DNA from: Epichloe hybrida
Lineage: Eukaryota; Ascomycota; Sordariomycetes; Hypocreales; Clavicipitaceae
Reading direction: 5' to 3'
Assembly: GCA_019022495.1 (NCBI GenBank)
Contig: JAFEKR010000038.1
Coordinates: forward strand, 434,001-498,000
DNA: 64,000 nucleotides
Each line of letters begins with the position of its first letter. The stretch's first letter is position 1. The notes under the pieces were generated by a model. It was not told the DNA's origin, searched no databases, and saw nothing but the letters and a program-made list of their open reading frames with translations. The position numbers were made by a program, and so were the translations under genes. Of this stretch, positions 1-13,278 are shown piece after piece.

Positions 1-1198
1 AAATGAAAGCTCATCATGGTTTGGCAGAGCTCCTCAAGATCAAGTCCTATAGGGCGCCCCGTGACAAGATCATCTGCGCCCTGAACTGCTCCAAAGTCAT
101 TTTCGGTGAGCCATCTTTGCACTCCCACCTCATAGGCCTTGCCTGCCAAGTGTAACTGACTGAAGCTAGGATTGTTGAAGCATAACAAGTCTGATTCGTC
201 TGCGGACTCGTTCATGCCGCTGCTCATTTACGTTGTGTTGCAGTGCAACCCTGAGCATCTTGTTTCCAACGTACAATACATCCTGCGATTCAGAAATCAG
301 GAAAAGCTTGGTGGCGAAGCTGGGTATTATCTCTCATCTCTGGTTTGTGCCCCAAAAAAAATTCGCAACCCAAGGGTTTTTGACTCTCACATACTAATAT
401 TGGCCATGTTCCTGTGCAGATGGGAGCCATTCAGTTCATTGAGAATATGGATCGCTCATCCCTGACAATATCCGATGACGAATTCGAGAACAATGTTGAA
501 GCAGCCGTGTCAGCAATCGCCGAGAAGCATCAAGCCACGTCACCTGTCTTACAGCAAACTACTTTCAATGAAAAGACCGGGCTACACGCTGGAGGATCCA
601 GTAGTCGCCCTTCCATGGACGCCGCCGGGGGCTCGACACCTCGGCGATCAACATCATCATATGACGGTGAGGCGCAAGACGGCGCAGCCATCAGCGGGTT
701 GTTGAGAACCATTCAAAAACCACTTAGCACTATTGGGCGAATCTTTTCAGACGAGACGACGTCGCCAACGTCCGGTCCAGGGGGTGCGCCCCGATCACCA
801 GGATTGCCAGACCGACGGTTACCACAGCCCAATCATCGAGATATATCTCCTTCTTCCCACCTGACGCCTCAGCAGCAGCAAGAGGCACTTGCAAGGCATG
901 CCCTGCCAGCGGAAGAGGCCGCAGCTAGGCAAGCGAGCGCCGAGACAGCAGAGGCCCAAAGATTGCATCGAGCCGAGCACGCCAACGTGGTGGAAACCCT
1001 GGCAGGCATGTTTCCAGACCTCGACAGAGACATCATTAGCGACGTTGTTTATCAGAAGCAAGGACGGTATGTTGAAACCATTTCCCAACTTATTATACAT
1101 CTTGCCCTGTTCGTCAAGCGTTATATCCGAGTGCTAAATGTGCCTCTTTTACCAGGGTGGGATTGGCAGTCGATGCATGTCTGGCGCTATCGTCATAG
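1..1198 (+). CDS. VPS9: VPS9-domain Rab5 GEF with C-terminal CUE domain (5' partial)
   Basis: This is the 3' end of a Vps9-type guanine nucleotide exchange factor, which activates Rab5/Vps21 GTPases in endosomal and vacuolar traffic. The first codons belong to the middle of the VPS9 domain (YRAPRDKIICALNCSKVIFG, then SADSFMPLLIYVVL, NPEHLVSNVQYI and GEAGYYLSSL), so the true start lies left of the window. Exons: 1-105, 170-342, 420-1066 and 1156-1198; all junctions are GT-AG and keep the frame. After the VPS9 domain comes a low-complexity Ser/Pro/Gln-rich linker, then a C-terminal CUE domain (VVETLAGMFPDLDRDIISDV) that runs over the last intron and ends VDACLALSS. CUE domains bind ubiquitin, as in yeast Vps9. 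The family call is firm; the splice sites are read by eye. Confidence 0.88.
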
Positions 1199-2086
1199 AA
1201 GGGGAGAGGGGGGAACAAGGGCCTACGAGATACTACTCTCTTACTGGCGCATAAAATTACAGCTTTCCTTATATTGCGGCTAGGAGCAGAGCAAATCAAT
1301 AAATGCCCGTGTCGAGATGATGCTCCGAAACGATATAAAAAAGCGCATGGCTACATAGCCCGCCCCTCTTGGCGATGCGTGTTCCTACTTGAGGGCATGG
1401 ACTTTGTGCTCCTACATGATTGACTATATTGATGCATGTATATTATATATGCATATATATACATCGGTATATTTATACGTCAGGCAGTCGTTTGTTCGTC
1501 GGGATTTCAATGTTGTACATTCAGTTCACGTCCGGTTCAGTCATTACTCTCCATTGTCCCACGGTATTCGTTCACACAAAACGCATCAGTGCAGAACAAT
1601 CAGGGGCCACGATTGGCCACGATTCATGTGCAAAAGAAGGTGCCTGTATTTTCAAAAAAAAACCTCTGAAAACCCAAATATGAATATAAGCCAAGGTAGG
1701 TCTGCAGCCCAAGTTACAAAAGCCTGCCAAGAGATGCTCCGAATGCATTGAAAATGTGTGCTATGCAGGCCCATGTACCCTACTTCTCCATATATATTCC
1801 ACAATCTAGACAGTTTCTTGGTCGTATACGCTTGTCGCTACATAGCGTTGTGTTTGGTGTGAGATTATGAGGGAGCGGATGAGGGTCGGACCAAAGGAGA
1901 GAATAAATAACAAAGCAAAGTCAATTACATGAAGGAATTATCCAGTAGATCGAGCCGAATTAGGACGGAATTCATGAGCATGAGCCGAGAACATATTGGC
2001 ACACAAGATCGCATCAACCTCAATGGTGCGCAATCCGTCCAGTGCGTCGTCATTCGAGGCGTATCCTCCACTGCCATGATCATGCA
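1199..2086. other. Intergenic, convergent 3' ends
   Basis: About 0.9 kb between the convergent VPS9 and FLC genes. It must hold both terminators. It contains an AT-rich TATA/ATAT run around 1,435-1,480 but no open frame with coding character. Confidence 0.6.
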
Positions 2087-4452
2087 CTAAAATTCGCCCC
2101 TATGGGGGGGCCTATAGGGGGCCCCGTTTCCGTAACCGTGTCCAAAGTTAGATGACGGGCCGTACGTTCCACGATATTCTTGCTCGACGGCTAGGGCTGT
2201 CGGCTGCTGGTCCGTTGATCCTATCGGCGCGGCTCCGTCAAGAAGGCCCTGTGCGTCGTTCGCCAAGGTTGGTGTCAATGGCCGGTATATGAGGCCGCCT
2301 GAGGGTGCAACGGGTGCTCGAAGATCGCCGCCAATCGGATAGTATCTCTCGGCTGATTCCCGATGGTTGTGGCCCTTTTCGTTCAAGTCGGCCGAGACAG
2401 CGAACATCGACTTCTCTGGCATGGATGTTCGATCGAGGAGTAATGAATTGCGGGCATCTAGGGGTGTAAGTGTGTCCATATCACGCTTGATTTTCTCTAT
2501 CAGAGGAGATTGGTTAGTGCAGCACAGAATAGGAGGTCACGGGGCTTCGTCTTACCGGCTTCCTTTCTTCGCTTACGGTGGGGATTCATCGTGCAGCAGG
2601 CAGTAGCAGCGTTCCAAGCAATGAGTATTGCCAGAACAGCTGTCAAAGTGGCCTGAACAGCGATGAGCACCACGCCGGCAACAGTCTGTGTTGTTTGCTT
2701 GATACCAAACTCTTGAACGAACAGCAGGATGCACGCAATCGACAAGACGCGTACAACCTGAATCACAATGTTAATGATGTTGCCAGAACGTCGTTCAAAT
2801 GGTCGACTCCAGAGGAGCAAGCAAAGCATGAGGCCTTCAATCACCAGCTGAGCAACCGTCTGGGCCATTCCGTGCCCATCTCCTGCAGCAATAGCAACGC
2901 CCTTGGCGAACATGTAGAAGATGAAGGGAACGAATAGCCACCAGTACTGCTTCTTGTAAGACTCGTAGAAAAGAGAGTATTTGACCCAAATCGACTTGTC
3001 GTCATAAATAGCGCTGGCGTCGCCCTCTTTCTGCTTGAGCTGATGCACAACGGACCAAATCTTCCAGGAGAAGAAGGCCAAAATGCCAGTAAAGATGGCC
3101 AGAGTAACGCCTGCTAGAGCCTTGGCCACCGCAGAATCGCCTCTTGTAAACTGAAAGACACAATAGAGCACCCAGATACCGTAGAGAAGCATGATGAGGG
3201 ATGTGATGGTTCGAGCAATGGACCCCCAATAGTGCTTTCGAAATCCCTTGAGACTCTCGGGAAAGCTACCAAACAGAGCCCATGTTTCTAGCACGACCTT
3301 GACGAGAAGAATACCGAGGACGATGCTCGCGATGATGATAGCCACAATGAGCAATGCGGTCATGAAAATGTTGGACTTGGGCACCAGAAGCTGCTCCGCA
3401 AATGCTTGTATGCCTTTGACTTTGTGTTGAAAATCATTTGCGTCGCCGTTGGCTGTAGAGTCAGTTGAATTGATTGACGTTTCAATTTCACGCGCGGCTA
3501 GGTCTACAAAGACATCCACGGCTCTCTTGAACTTGAAAAGGCCTTGATTGGGACTTCGAGTCGTGCCATCAGGAAAGACCAACGTCGCATTTTGAAGGTA
3601 GGAAAAGTTGTCCTGTGTCAAATTACCTCCCGTCTGCGATCGGAAGCCGTCAATGGTCGACTGCATTCCGGACCAGGGGATGATGCCAGCTGAGAAGGCA
3701 AAGTTTTTCGCGAAACTTCGGTAAATGGGAGGATAGTTCACCGACAGCATGCTGTTCATAGCCATGCCTTGGAACCAGCCGATGGTCTCACCGAAACTAG
3801 GGCTCATGGGTCCAGCTGCTGCTCCTGAACCACTTCCAAAAGCAGCACTGCCTCCTGACAAAGCACCGCCAAGAGCAGAAACTCCTGACATAATCAAAGC
3901 TGCACCTGCGATACCAGCGGCGATGTAAGACACGGCGGGAACGTCAGTACTCTTCCCATTAGAGATATCAGATTGGACACAGGCGACCCCTTTCCCATCA
4001 TCCAGACTGAGAAGCCGCAATGTCGCGTGTGCTGAAATGTCGGGGACTTGGAAGGCGATGCCGGGTACCATGTTGGCGAACTGGGAGGGTATTTGTTGAC
4101 TGCCACGAGCAGCGAAGTTCCCGACAGGAACAGGACACAGGCGATCGATGAACGTAGCCTTGTCGCAGGGGTTGAAGCTATTTGAGTATACTGTGTTGCC
4201 ATACGCGGTAACATCAATTACAGCGGTAACATTTCTTTCTTTCGTGCTGGTACCAGCTACATCGAAGCTCACAGTCTTATTTTCGTTGTTGTAGCTGATG
4301 TTAATCTTGTCAACTTTGATGCTGGGGTCGGATCCGCAGTCGCTGAATCCGCTTGTTTTGAGAATCTGGCCGCCCATGACATGGGTCGTCATCAAGCCTA
4401 GCAAAGCCATGCCGGTCGTTCTCCAGCTCCATGGTGTGTTGGTGCGAGCCAT
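2087..4452 (-). CDS. FLC/Pkd2-type TRP-like membrane protein with ML-like domain
   Basis: Member of the fungal FLC (flavin carrier)/Pkd2 family of TRP-like channels, which act in the ER, vacuole or plasma membrane in FAD transport, calcium and cell-wall homeostasis (family knowledge). Two exons read on the minus strand, 4452-2556 and 2496-2087, joined by a 59-base intron, give 768 residues. A signal peptide (about residues 1-28, hydrophobic, ending MGG) is followed by a Cys-containing ML-like lumenal domain with the family signatures SNSFNPCDKATF, FANMVPGIAFQVPDISAHA and CVQSDISNGK. A transmembrane segment near residue 175 and a block of seven or so more helices (about 360-620) form the TRP domain. 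The C-terminal tail after RKRRKEAEKIKRD is polar and probably cytosolic. I cannot tell which FLC paralogue (1, 2 or 3) it matches. Confidence 0.9.
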
Positions 4453-6240
4453 TGTTGCTCAACACGACCCAATTTTTGGTGATGATGCGGCTAGAATGTG
4501 CCAAGGGTTCGAAAAGGGTGGACGTAAGTCAAGACTTCATCGAGTGTGTGGTCGCTAATTCCCAATACGCGCTCGACGAGTGACGTATAATGGTCGAGTT
4601 CTTGGAGGGGTTTGCGTTCGAGTTTGGACCAAGAATATGTATATCAGCGCCCGGGGCGGGATCGTAATCTCTTGACAAATCCGAGAGGGAGTAGAGATAA
4701 AAATAGGCAGATGAGTGAGAGAGTATGCGAATTTCTGATCAAGGACGTGCTCTTTATGAATATGCAACCGTTAAAAGCTCGTCCAGCGATAATCAAGAAT
4801 GGTTTTTTAGCCAAGGATCAACCCGGTTAGAAGTGAAGTAAACAAATAGATGAGAGGAAGATAATTGAAGCACAAAATGTCTTTGGAAGTGAGAAATTCT
4901 CGCGCCCTGTTCACGGGCTCTGCAGCCGTTGATAAGGCGACCTCAAAGAAGGAACGAAAGGTGGCGATGGAGTTTTCACCAAAAGACGAGAAGGATTGAA
5001 TTCGATGATGGTGGTGGTGTTGGTGCGGTCGCGTGGTTGTCGTCGAGGTGGCGGCAGATCGAACAAGGGGTGTGAGCCTGAAACGCATGCAGTCGATTGG
5101 TGCAGGAGGGGATGCCCGACGCAAGGGACGAGCTAGGGAGAATGCCTCCCAAGGAGCAGAGGGGTGGCAATGCAGAATGCAGAAGCAAAAATACAAAGAA
5201 ATGACGAGGAAAGCAAATTGTCAACAGCAAGTAGTCGGGTGAGTGAATGAAGATGATAGGAGAGGAAGATCGGTCGGGTTGTGGACGAGGAAGGCGGAAT
5301 CCAGTGTTTGCAGTGACAGGGATTAGACACGACGCGGAAGGTCCCATCCATCCATTCATTCATTCATTTGATCCGTAATCCGTACTTTGTTCATTCATTT
5401 GAACCCAACCCAGCAAGGAGAGGGGCGGCTGCATGATTGGACCTTGTCATTTCGAGCCAACCCAACAACCAGAAAGAGAAACCAGGGGCGCTTCTTGACT
5501 GGCCGAGGCCGCCACAGCCCTCAGCCTGAGACCGTAGTAGACGTGGAGTCAAATCGCCAGTCGCCATTCGCCAGTCGCCAGTCGCCAGTCGCCAGTCGCC
5601 AGTCGCCAGTCGCCAGTCGCCAGTCGTCCGTCATTCGCTGGGCGGGAGGTACGGTCGGGAGGGGCAGTGCAAGGAACCCGTGCACGAGGGGATCAAAAGA
5701 GATAACCAGACCTGTCTTGCCTGTTCTGGTAAAGGCCGGCCATGGAATCTGCCCATGGAATCTGCTCCACATGGCTCAGGGGCCATGAGACAAGGTCAGC
5801 AGCCGAACAACGAGAACAATGGCCACGCTGCCACGGCCACGGCCACGGCCTCGTTAGCAGCAACTTGTGTCCTAGATGATTTCGCAACTACTCCTTGGCC
5901 AAATGCGAAACAAGTGCCCAGTAGAATATTATCATCATTCATACCGCATAAAAATTATGTACATCTGTGCCTATGCGAGGGGGGGGTATCTGGCGTCTCG
6001 CAAATTTCATAACCAGCTGCTAGGATGGCCCATGGCTCGATCGACAATTCCCAAAGTGGTGAACAAATAGAACCAAGCGTTGCCAAGCGTTGCCAAGCAT
6101 GCCGCGCTGAACAAATCCGGAAACGAAAGAGTATAGGAAACAAAACGCAAAAGAGGAGATGCATATATATTTATCCACCCGTGGTTTATTCTATTGCGGA
6201 CCGTGTTGCGGTAAAAGAAAGGGGGTGCATAGGGTAGCTC
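4453..6240. other. Intergenic, FLC promoter side
   Basis: 1.8 kb upstream of the FLC gene and downstream of the C2H2 gene. It holds a CATT run near 5,348-5,370, the TCGCCAG tandem array (separate entry), a short CCACGG run at 5,831-5,850 and one TAATCCGTA motif (5,376-5,384). The open frames here are short and repeat-driven. Confidence 0.55.
5554..5626. repeat. TCGCCAG minisatellite, about 10 copies
   Basis: Head-to-tail copies of the heptamer TCGCCAG, with one variant (TCGCCAT) in the second unit. It sits about 1.1 kb upstream of the FLC start codon. Because 7 is not a multiple of 3, the repeat opens spurious reading frames on both strands. Confidence 0.9.
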
Positions 6241-7888
6241 TTATTGTAGGAACAGACACTGTTCGTGCCATGTGCCCTGTTGGTGGGGTGGCGCTTGCTG
6301 ATACTGATGCTGCTGCTGCTGCTGCTGCTGGCTGAGATGAAAGCTGCTCGAGCCATTCAAACGTGGTGAGTGTGAGTATGTAGATAGTGACTCATGACCA
6401 CTGAAGGGGCTGACGTTCACGCTGGAGGGATCCATCGTGGGATCGTATCCCATGTGACCGCTGAGCTGAACACCAATATGTACATCTCCAACATTGTGCA
6501 GTCCCAGGGCATTCATGCTGGGTTGCGGAAATGGCTCCACGTCGTTACTCTCTGGCATGTTTATGAAGTTGTTGCCGCCGTTGTTGCAGGACAGATAACC
6601 GTTCGTCTGGCTCGACGTCATGTCTTGAACTCGCTGCTTGGCGTCGAGTCCCGGATGGAGCGTGCCCGCACCCAGGTTCAATTGTCGGAGATTGTGTTCC
6701 GTGTTCTCGAATTGATCATGATGCAATTGGTGTTGCTGATACGGTTCGGGTGTCGTTACAGGATACACGAATTGATTGGGAGACTGAAAGCTCGCGCCTG
6801 GCTGCCCTTCATAGCTGTTTCGCAATTGTTGCTGTGCCTGTGCCCGCTGGTTTTGCTGCGGTGGTTGCACATGCTGCTCACTAGGAAACTGCGTGGACGA
6901 TGCAGATGGATTGGGAGGAAGTGGGATCGTCTGTTGTGGTGGGGGATCCTGAACGGGGCTGACAATGGTGTCGGCAGCCGACTCTTTGGCTTTGGCAGCT
7001 ACAAGCCGCAACACAGGGAGTGAAATCTGTTCCATATGCTTTGCCAGGTGTACGGTAAGCTTCTTCCAAGTTGGAAACACTTTGCCGCAAAATCGGCAGG
7101 GCTCATCCTGAGGGCGGGCCGTCGTCTCAACATGGCATTGTTCAACTTTTTGCCATGTCGAATCCATTCCGCCAGCACGCTTCATGGCAGCCTTGTATTT
7201 GACTTTTGGTTCCAGGTACTTGTGTTCGCGTACCAGATGCTGCAGAAAGTTATCCCTTCGGTAGCACGTGTGTCGACAATCGTCAACATCACAAGTCCAC
7301 CACTCCAGATGCCGGTGACCTTCGTTTTCGTGACGGACCCAGTCAGCTTTACGCTTGAACATTTTTGGATCTCGGCACTTGTCCCATGTACAGGTGAACG
7401 GCTGCACGTCCTCATGCACATGCTTTGTCCAGTCGGATGGCTTTTGGAGCTTCTTTTTTTCATAGCAGAGCTGACACTCAAACTCTGCAGGCAGGTATTG
7501 AGCTGGAGGCATGGGAATGTCCGGCGGGAAGCTTTCTTGGTTGATTGCGCCTTCCATCGACATACCCTCATCGTACTCTATCCCGTTGGATAGAGGATCC
7601 AGCTCTCCGACGTCCTCCTTCTGGTCGAGATATTTTGTTAATCCACCGAGTGCCACACACAACGAGCCACAGGCGCAGTTGGCGCCTAGATCGAGATGCT
7701 TGACTTTGGCATTCGAAAGGTGTTTGTACCTGACCATCTGCTGATGGGCAATTCTGTCGACCAAATATCCATGCGTTTTCCCTATACCGGGGTTGAGCTT
7801 CACCACGTGCTGCTGAAATCCGGCCACGCTGGGCGTAATCTCATCAATAACGTTGGGGTTGATCCCCATTTCATTACCCTCGCACAAT

Positions 7889-7920
<32 letters not shown>

Positions 7921-9867
7921 TTCTTCATCAGCAGTGTGCAAGTGGTTCACTCTGCTCACAGGGGCAACCGGAGGGCCTCCAGTCTTGCGCCACATGTCAA
8001 CAAGACTCGACGTGCTTTCCATTTCTGCTGCTGTTGTCGAGGGCTTGGGTATCTCCGATTTGCTTCTCGGGCGGCGCAAGGAGCTCCTCAACTTCAAGCT
8101 GCCAAGTGAAGCTCTAGGAGAAGCCGTTGGCGAAACACCGCTGACAGAGCCACTGCGAGAGTGGCTCGTCCACATAGACGCGATGTTCTGCCCCATGGAT
8201 GCCAGCGTTGTGTTCATGCTGGGCGCAGGCTTCTTGCCGCTGCTCGTAGATCCCAGAGGTGGTGAAAGATGTGGTGTGCTTTCGCGTTTGATGTTCTGCC
8301 CCGTCTCTTGTTGGAAAAGTGCCTCCTCATCTTGACCATTCACTGAGTGGCCGCGGGAGCGACTCCGTGATCTTTTACGCAGTTGATTGACGCTGGTCCG
8401 TCTCACAAGCCCTCGAAGATCTCTGAGAAAGCTGCCGGGCCTGCTCGTCTTGTCTCCACTACCACGACTAAGGGACAACTTTTTCAGGAAACTTCCACTC
8501 GTCACCCCTTCGGCATCCATGATATTCGGGAAGCTCCGTCGGCGAGTGCCCCACGTTGCAGATCTCGAGAGTATGGAATCATTATCTCGACACATTCTCT
8601 CGAATCGTGCAATGGCGGCCTGGGAGGACTCTGGTTGATATCTGCCATACTCGCCCATCTGAATTCCAGGAATTATTGGTGGATCAGCCCAATTTCGACT
8701 TGAAGCAATGATTTCTCGATCAAGATCAGAAATCTCCCCCCCAGCACCTTCAAAATATGTCTGACCCGGTATATATCGGTTTTCTGTGCCGTGTCCGAGT
8801 GGAATATCGTCATCATCATCTCGAGGGCCTTCAATCGCTTGTATCTCCTCTGGGGACTCTCCAATGGGGGCGGATGCATCATCCAAGTTATGTGACAGCC
8901 ATCGGCCGACGTCTTGGTTCCTTTCATCAGTTGCCCGGTGTGCTACGATTTCGTTGATACTTCTGACTTCATCCGATGGGCGATTTCTAGGGTCTATACC
9001 CGCCCGTCTCGACCCTGGTTCCTGTTGGCACCGGTCAAAGGAATTGCGATGTGCCGAGATGATGCTGTCGTCGTGTGCCGCGGAGATGAGATCACCTGCG
9101 GAATGAACGCCGCCACGAACAGTCCTAGGACTGTCTTCTAATGTGCGTTCGACAGTATGAACCGGTGCATCGTTATCCTTGTCCCAGACTGAGACCGTCA
9201 CTCTCGGGCTCCGTGAATGTATGGGCACCAAAGCCGGCGCAAGGCTGTCTTCACTGGTACGATTGCTACTGCTGAGGCTCGACGCGATTGCAAACGCGTT
9301 GACAACCACGGGAGTGGGCGTGTAGGTTTTCTCGAGCTGCTGTGGTGAGATTGATTCGGGGAGTCTATCTGCAGCCACAATTGCGCCAAGATATTTGTGA
9401 TCACTCCTGGGCGGCGACGTGGTATGGACGGATGCTGTGTGTGCGGGCGTCAGAAGATAGGAGGGGGTGTCCATGGGTTCCATGGGTTCCATGGGCTCAT
9501 TCTGAGGATCGGATATCGAGAAACCGTTGGGAGGGAAAGCTGTTTGACCCCAGGTAGCGTCATCCAGGAACGACGGAGTAGCAGGGTCAATGTGGTTGAA
9601 GTCGGCGCCAAAGAACGGGTCGTCGTCAAGGTCACTGAAATCGCTGGACTGATAGTGACTCAAAGTTGCGTTGGAGCCGGACGGGGTCTCAATACGCTCG
9701 ACAGGCGGAATTGGGGCTTCAGTGGCCTCACTCTGGCCTCGCGACAAGCTCAAGGCACCAGCCGAATACGACGATGTGTGGTGGCTCGCGGCTGAAGATT
9801 GGGCACTGCGGGGTTGAGAGTCCTGGCTTTGCATAGATGCAGGTGCTTGGACAGGACTCGAGGCCAT
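6241..9867 (-). CDS. Large C2H2 zinc-finger protein, 1,208 aa
   Basis: Single-exon gene for a nuclear protein of a fungal C2H2 family of unknown function. I chose the ATG at 9,867 (MASSPVQAP); the open frame runs 73 codons further upstream, but that part looks like leader. The first 780 residues are disordered and Ser/Pro/Asp-rich, with a basic SR stretch (RKRSRSRSRG) that could be a nuclear localisation signal and a run of about 10 aspartates. Around residue 780 is a conserved segment with GANCACGSLCVALGG. Zinc-finger-like units follow at about 797-930: CQLCYEKKKLQKPSDWTKH, CTWDKC...H, CDVDDC...H and CRFCGKVFPTWKKLTVH. The tail is Gln-rich and ends near a (CAG)n-coded polyglutamine run. DNA binding is inferred; the targets are unknown. 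Confidence 0.85.
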
Positions 9868-12090
9868 GATGGCGTGGTGGAAGGGGGGAAACGGGCCCCA
9901 GAAAACGAAGGCAAGACGATATATACGAAATGATGGCAAGGCAGAATCGATCAGGCCTGCCGACTGACAGTCGAATTGCAGTGCGATGGGGTCAGTGGTG
10001 GGATGAAGGAAGCCTTGGGTGGTTGGTACAGTGGTGTACAGTGTGTACAGTGGTGTACAGTGTGTAGGTAGTCCGTGGTCAGTCACAGGCAGGGGCTCAT
10101 GTTCGTGGCTGCGCCAACGGCACTCGTCTCAGTTGCTCGAAGGAGATGATGGCAAGTCGAAAGGCAAAAAAAGGCAGGGAGAGCGTCGTGGTGTGTTGTA
10201 ACTTGTAATCTGCAGAAAAAAAGAGGGATAATGATTGATGAGAGGCGGCTGAAAGTTGGTTGGCCTGTGCGTGTGCGGAGCCCCAGCAAACAACAAAGTG
10301 CATCAATCCGTCCGCCTCATCCACCATCGGCCCGCCGAGGGCTAGCGCATCGAACTTGGCTCATTCATCTGATGATGCTAATCATGTTAATAAACCTTGC
10401 TTGGCCGTTTGGTTTGGAAAGGGTATCCACCCACAGCAAACCCACAGTAAGCTGTCCTTATCAGGCCCCGTCCGTCCGCCCGAGTCGGACGGGGCCGTGT
10501 TACATACATACGACAATATGATGAAGAATATTCTTCGTCGGTAATAGGCAGCTGCGATGCCAAGCTGTCCGTGGTTCTTCCCAGCCCAGGATTGACGTCG
10601 AGAAGACCAATGGAAGAAGCAATTGGCTCTCACATCGAGACCAGTTGTATTTATTTCATCCAGTCTTACTTGGATGGGGGGAGGAAGCTAGTCTTGGGGC
10701 GGGCCTCGCGAGGTCAAGGCCGTGGGGCTGAATTTTGGGAGCAGTTGTAATACGATACGCCTCGCGCGACGTTGAGAATGCCTGCCTCACACAATGACGC
10801 TGCTGACTTTGAACAGACAAGGCTTCAATCACACGGCCCGTCTCGCTGCCCTTGCATACACGCACTGCTCTGTCCCAAACAGACGAGGATCGTCTTTCTT
10901 TCGGCCAGCCAGCCCCCACTAGAGAGATCGAAAGCTTGCTCTTGTGGTTTCTCTCCGATTCCACAAGGCATAAACATCTTTCGAATCGTACTTCTCGGAG
11001 ACCCCAACAGTTGATCCTCCTGATCCTTCTCCCAAGTGCAAGGGCATATATATGTATGAAGACGACGGCGCATCTTTTCCGAGACACTTGCCGCGATTCT
11101 TCATCAATATGTTCTGTCGTAATTATTCCTTTCAAGGACAGAGCGTTCAGTAATTTCTGTCAAAAGAAAGATCAATTGCAGAGTCCCTCGTGATATTCAT
11201 GCAAGCGTTTGTTCTGGCGTTTTGTCTCGGTGTTTCATCTTTGGACGGGGGCTTCGAACTCGTCGTCTATCCTGCGCCGTGGTTAGCCAGGACGCATCGC
11301 AATTGCGGCTGACCAAGGTCATTTCATGGTGGGGCCCATGCAACGAACGCACACCACTTCGAAGAAAGCCTCGCCGGCATTGGGCAATGCTTGGCAGCCT
11401 TGTCTGGCCGCGGCTGGCATCAACAAGCTGTCCGTTATTTCATGCTTAGCCCCCAGATTTGTGGCCGAGGGATCAGTACAATGTACGGAGTAATAAAAAA
11501 AGCTTTTTGCTGTCGACAGGGAAGCGCGCGCGGGCATTGCTCCTGCCCTCCACGGATATTCAAATGCATCGCCCCACTATCGGGATGCGCTGCGATAGGC
11601 GAGGCGGAAAACGGGTTGAAGATGGGTTGGTTAGAGTTTTGTCTACTGATCCCCGTATAGAAAGAAGAACGATTGAATTCCCTTACCTCCTCTCAGAAAA
11701 GTCACAGAAAACCTCGATGCAGTGAGTCGTGAGCGGCAACAGGAACACGGCCAACGTACCACGTGATATCGCATCACCGTTCAGGAACGAGAGCCGCGCT
11801 TACATGTATGAACTTGTCAAAGGGGGGGTCGGTCGACGGTCGGTCAATCAATCAATCCGCGCCAAGGCCTACATAACCCTGGCCAAACTAGCCCCCCCCC
11901 CCCCCGCGTCGTCCCCTTCGTCCGGGACCATGGATGGATAATAAAGCCAAGAAGAACCTTCACATCTGTTGCATCAACGTTCGCAAAAAAAAAAAAAAAA
12001 AAAAAAAAGCACCGCAGCCACAGCGTCGCCAGACTCGATAAAATCCACCATGTTCCAGGTACGGCTCTCCAACCGACAAACAGCAACACG
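9868..12090. other. Intergenic, divergent promoter region
   Basis: 2.2 kb between the C2H2 gene (leftward) and the DUF202 gene (rightward), so it carries both promoters. It contains an imperfect TACAGTGGTG/TACAGTGTG repeat at about 10,020-10,066, one TACGGAGTA motif (11,484-11,492), a C run at about 11,890-11,903 and a 24-base poly-A run at 11,985-12,008. No supported gene. Confidence 0.5.
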
Positions 12091-12658
12091 ATGTTTCTCC
12101 GGATGAGAATCCACGCACGCAACAACTCGCTGACGTTTTTGGATTCCGAACCCAAGCCGCATCCAGGAGAACATCTGCACCTGCGACTTCATCGAGCGCG
12201 TTCCGTAGCGCTCACCTCCCAAGAGTGAGTTTTCGCCCAAAACTGCCCAAGAGGCTGCGGCGGCCAGGCAGGGTAACAAGGGGGGGGGGGGGAGAAAGAA
12301 CCACTCCCCCGCTAACATGCGCAGACTCGTTGAAGTTCGCGCAGCCCAGCGAACCTTTGAAGGCGCGTACATGCGAACGGCCCTGGGCCAATTCTCCTTC
12401 GCCCTCGTCATCTTGAAGATCTTCACGGAGGAGTTCTACGCGATAGGCGCCCTGTTCGCCGTGTACGGCTCCGCGGTGCTCCTCGTGGCCGCGTACCGCC
12501 GGTATCAGGGCAACCGGCAGTTCTTCACCTCCGGAACAGGCCATGGGGGTGTCCGGAAGAAATTCAAGACGAGCGGGGATACGGTTCTGCTCATGGCGGC
12601 CCTGAGTTTGGGTGCCTATGTCACCCTCATGGTCTTGACTTGGCGGTTAGTTTCCTAG
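12091..12658 (+). CDS. DUF202 family small membrane protein, 155 aa
   Basis: Small integral membrane protein of the DUF202 family, whose biochemical role is unknown (yeast Vtc1-like proteins have a similar small three-helix form). Exons 12091-12224 and 12325-12658 flank a 100-base intron with a perfect GTGAGT donor, a GCTAAC branch site and a GCAG acceptor. The domain begins at VEVRAAQRTFEGAYMRTALG, followed by two helices (FSFALVILKIF and FYAIGALFAVYGSAVLLVAA), a polar loop and a third helice-like segment near the C terminus (VLLMAALSLGAYVTLMVL). Two in-frame ATGs compete as start, 12,091 and 12,103; I chose the first. A run of G at 12,281-12,292 lies inside the intron. Confidence 0.8.
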
Positions 12659-13278
12659 CAGCATCGAAAACAATGCATGACCAAACCCGAAAAAAACGCC
12701 CTTGAAAGTGAGAAATAGTGAAATACTGCTTTGGTCATGAGACACGATCGTGTCATAATGGCATTGTTCCTGTTGGTGCGGATGATGTTTTTCCGGCCTT
12801 CCTAACTATTAAGGGTGGTGCTATGAGTTTTATACAGGTGCGTAAACAATCAAAATTAGCCACCAAGACGCCTCCTAAATCATTGACCAAAGAAAGCTCT
12901 AGCCTATACATCTTTCCTGTTTTGTGTATATATATATATATAAATAACGCCCCGTAAAAACACTTGAATATTAAATCACTCACATTATTGTCAGCCGTCG
13001 TGTAAAGTAAACCTCTCGCTTGCACGGAGTGCACGTATTGCAGATGCGGTGCGTGTCTGTCCTACCCCTTTGTCTTGGATAGACCTTCTTCTTCATATCT
13101 TGGTTGTTTGAAAGATCTTCTCCCATAATAATTCGTGCAACGAGGTATTATTAAACGGAAAAGCCCATCCTTGTTTAAACACTTTACTTCATTTGTTTTC
13201 ATCTGTGCAGTGCCTCATTCGCCATATATGCTTGCTTGCACGGCGAGTCGAAAGTTGGGGTTTTTGCAAGATGTTCTG
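12659..13278. other. Intergenic, convergent 3' ends
   Basis: 0.6 kb of AT-leaning sequence between the convergent DUF202 and Zn2Cys6 genes, with a short (TA)n run near 12,930-12,942. Nothing coding seen. Confidence 0.55.

Noticed and set aside
10656..11135. 159-codon minus-strand frame between the C2H2 and DUF202 genes
   Set aside because: No hydrophobic core pattern, motif or start context; probably chance.
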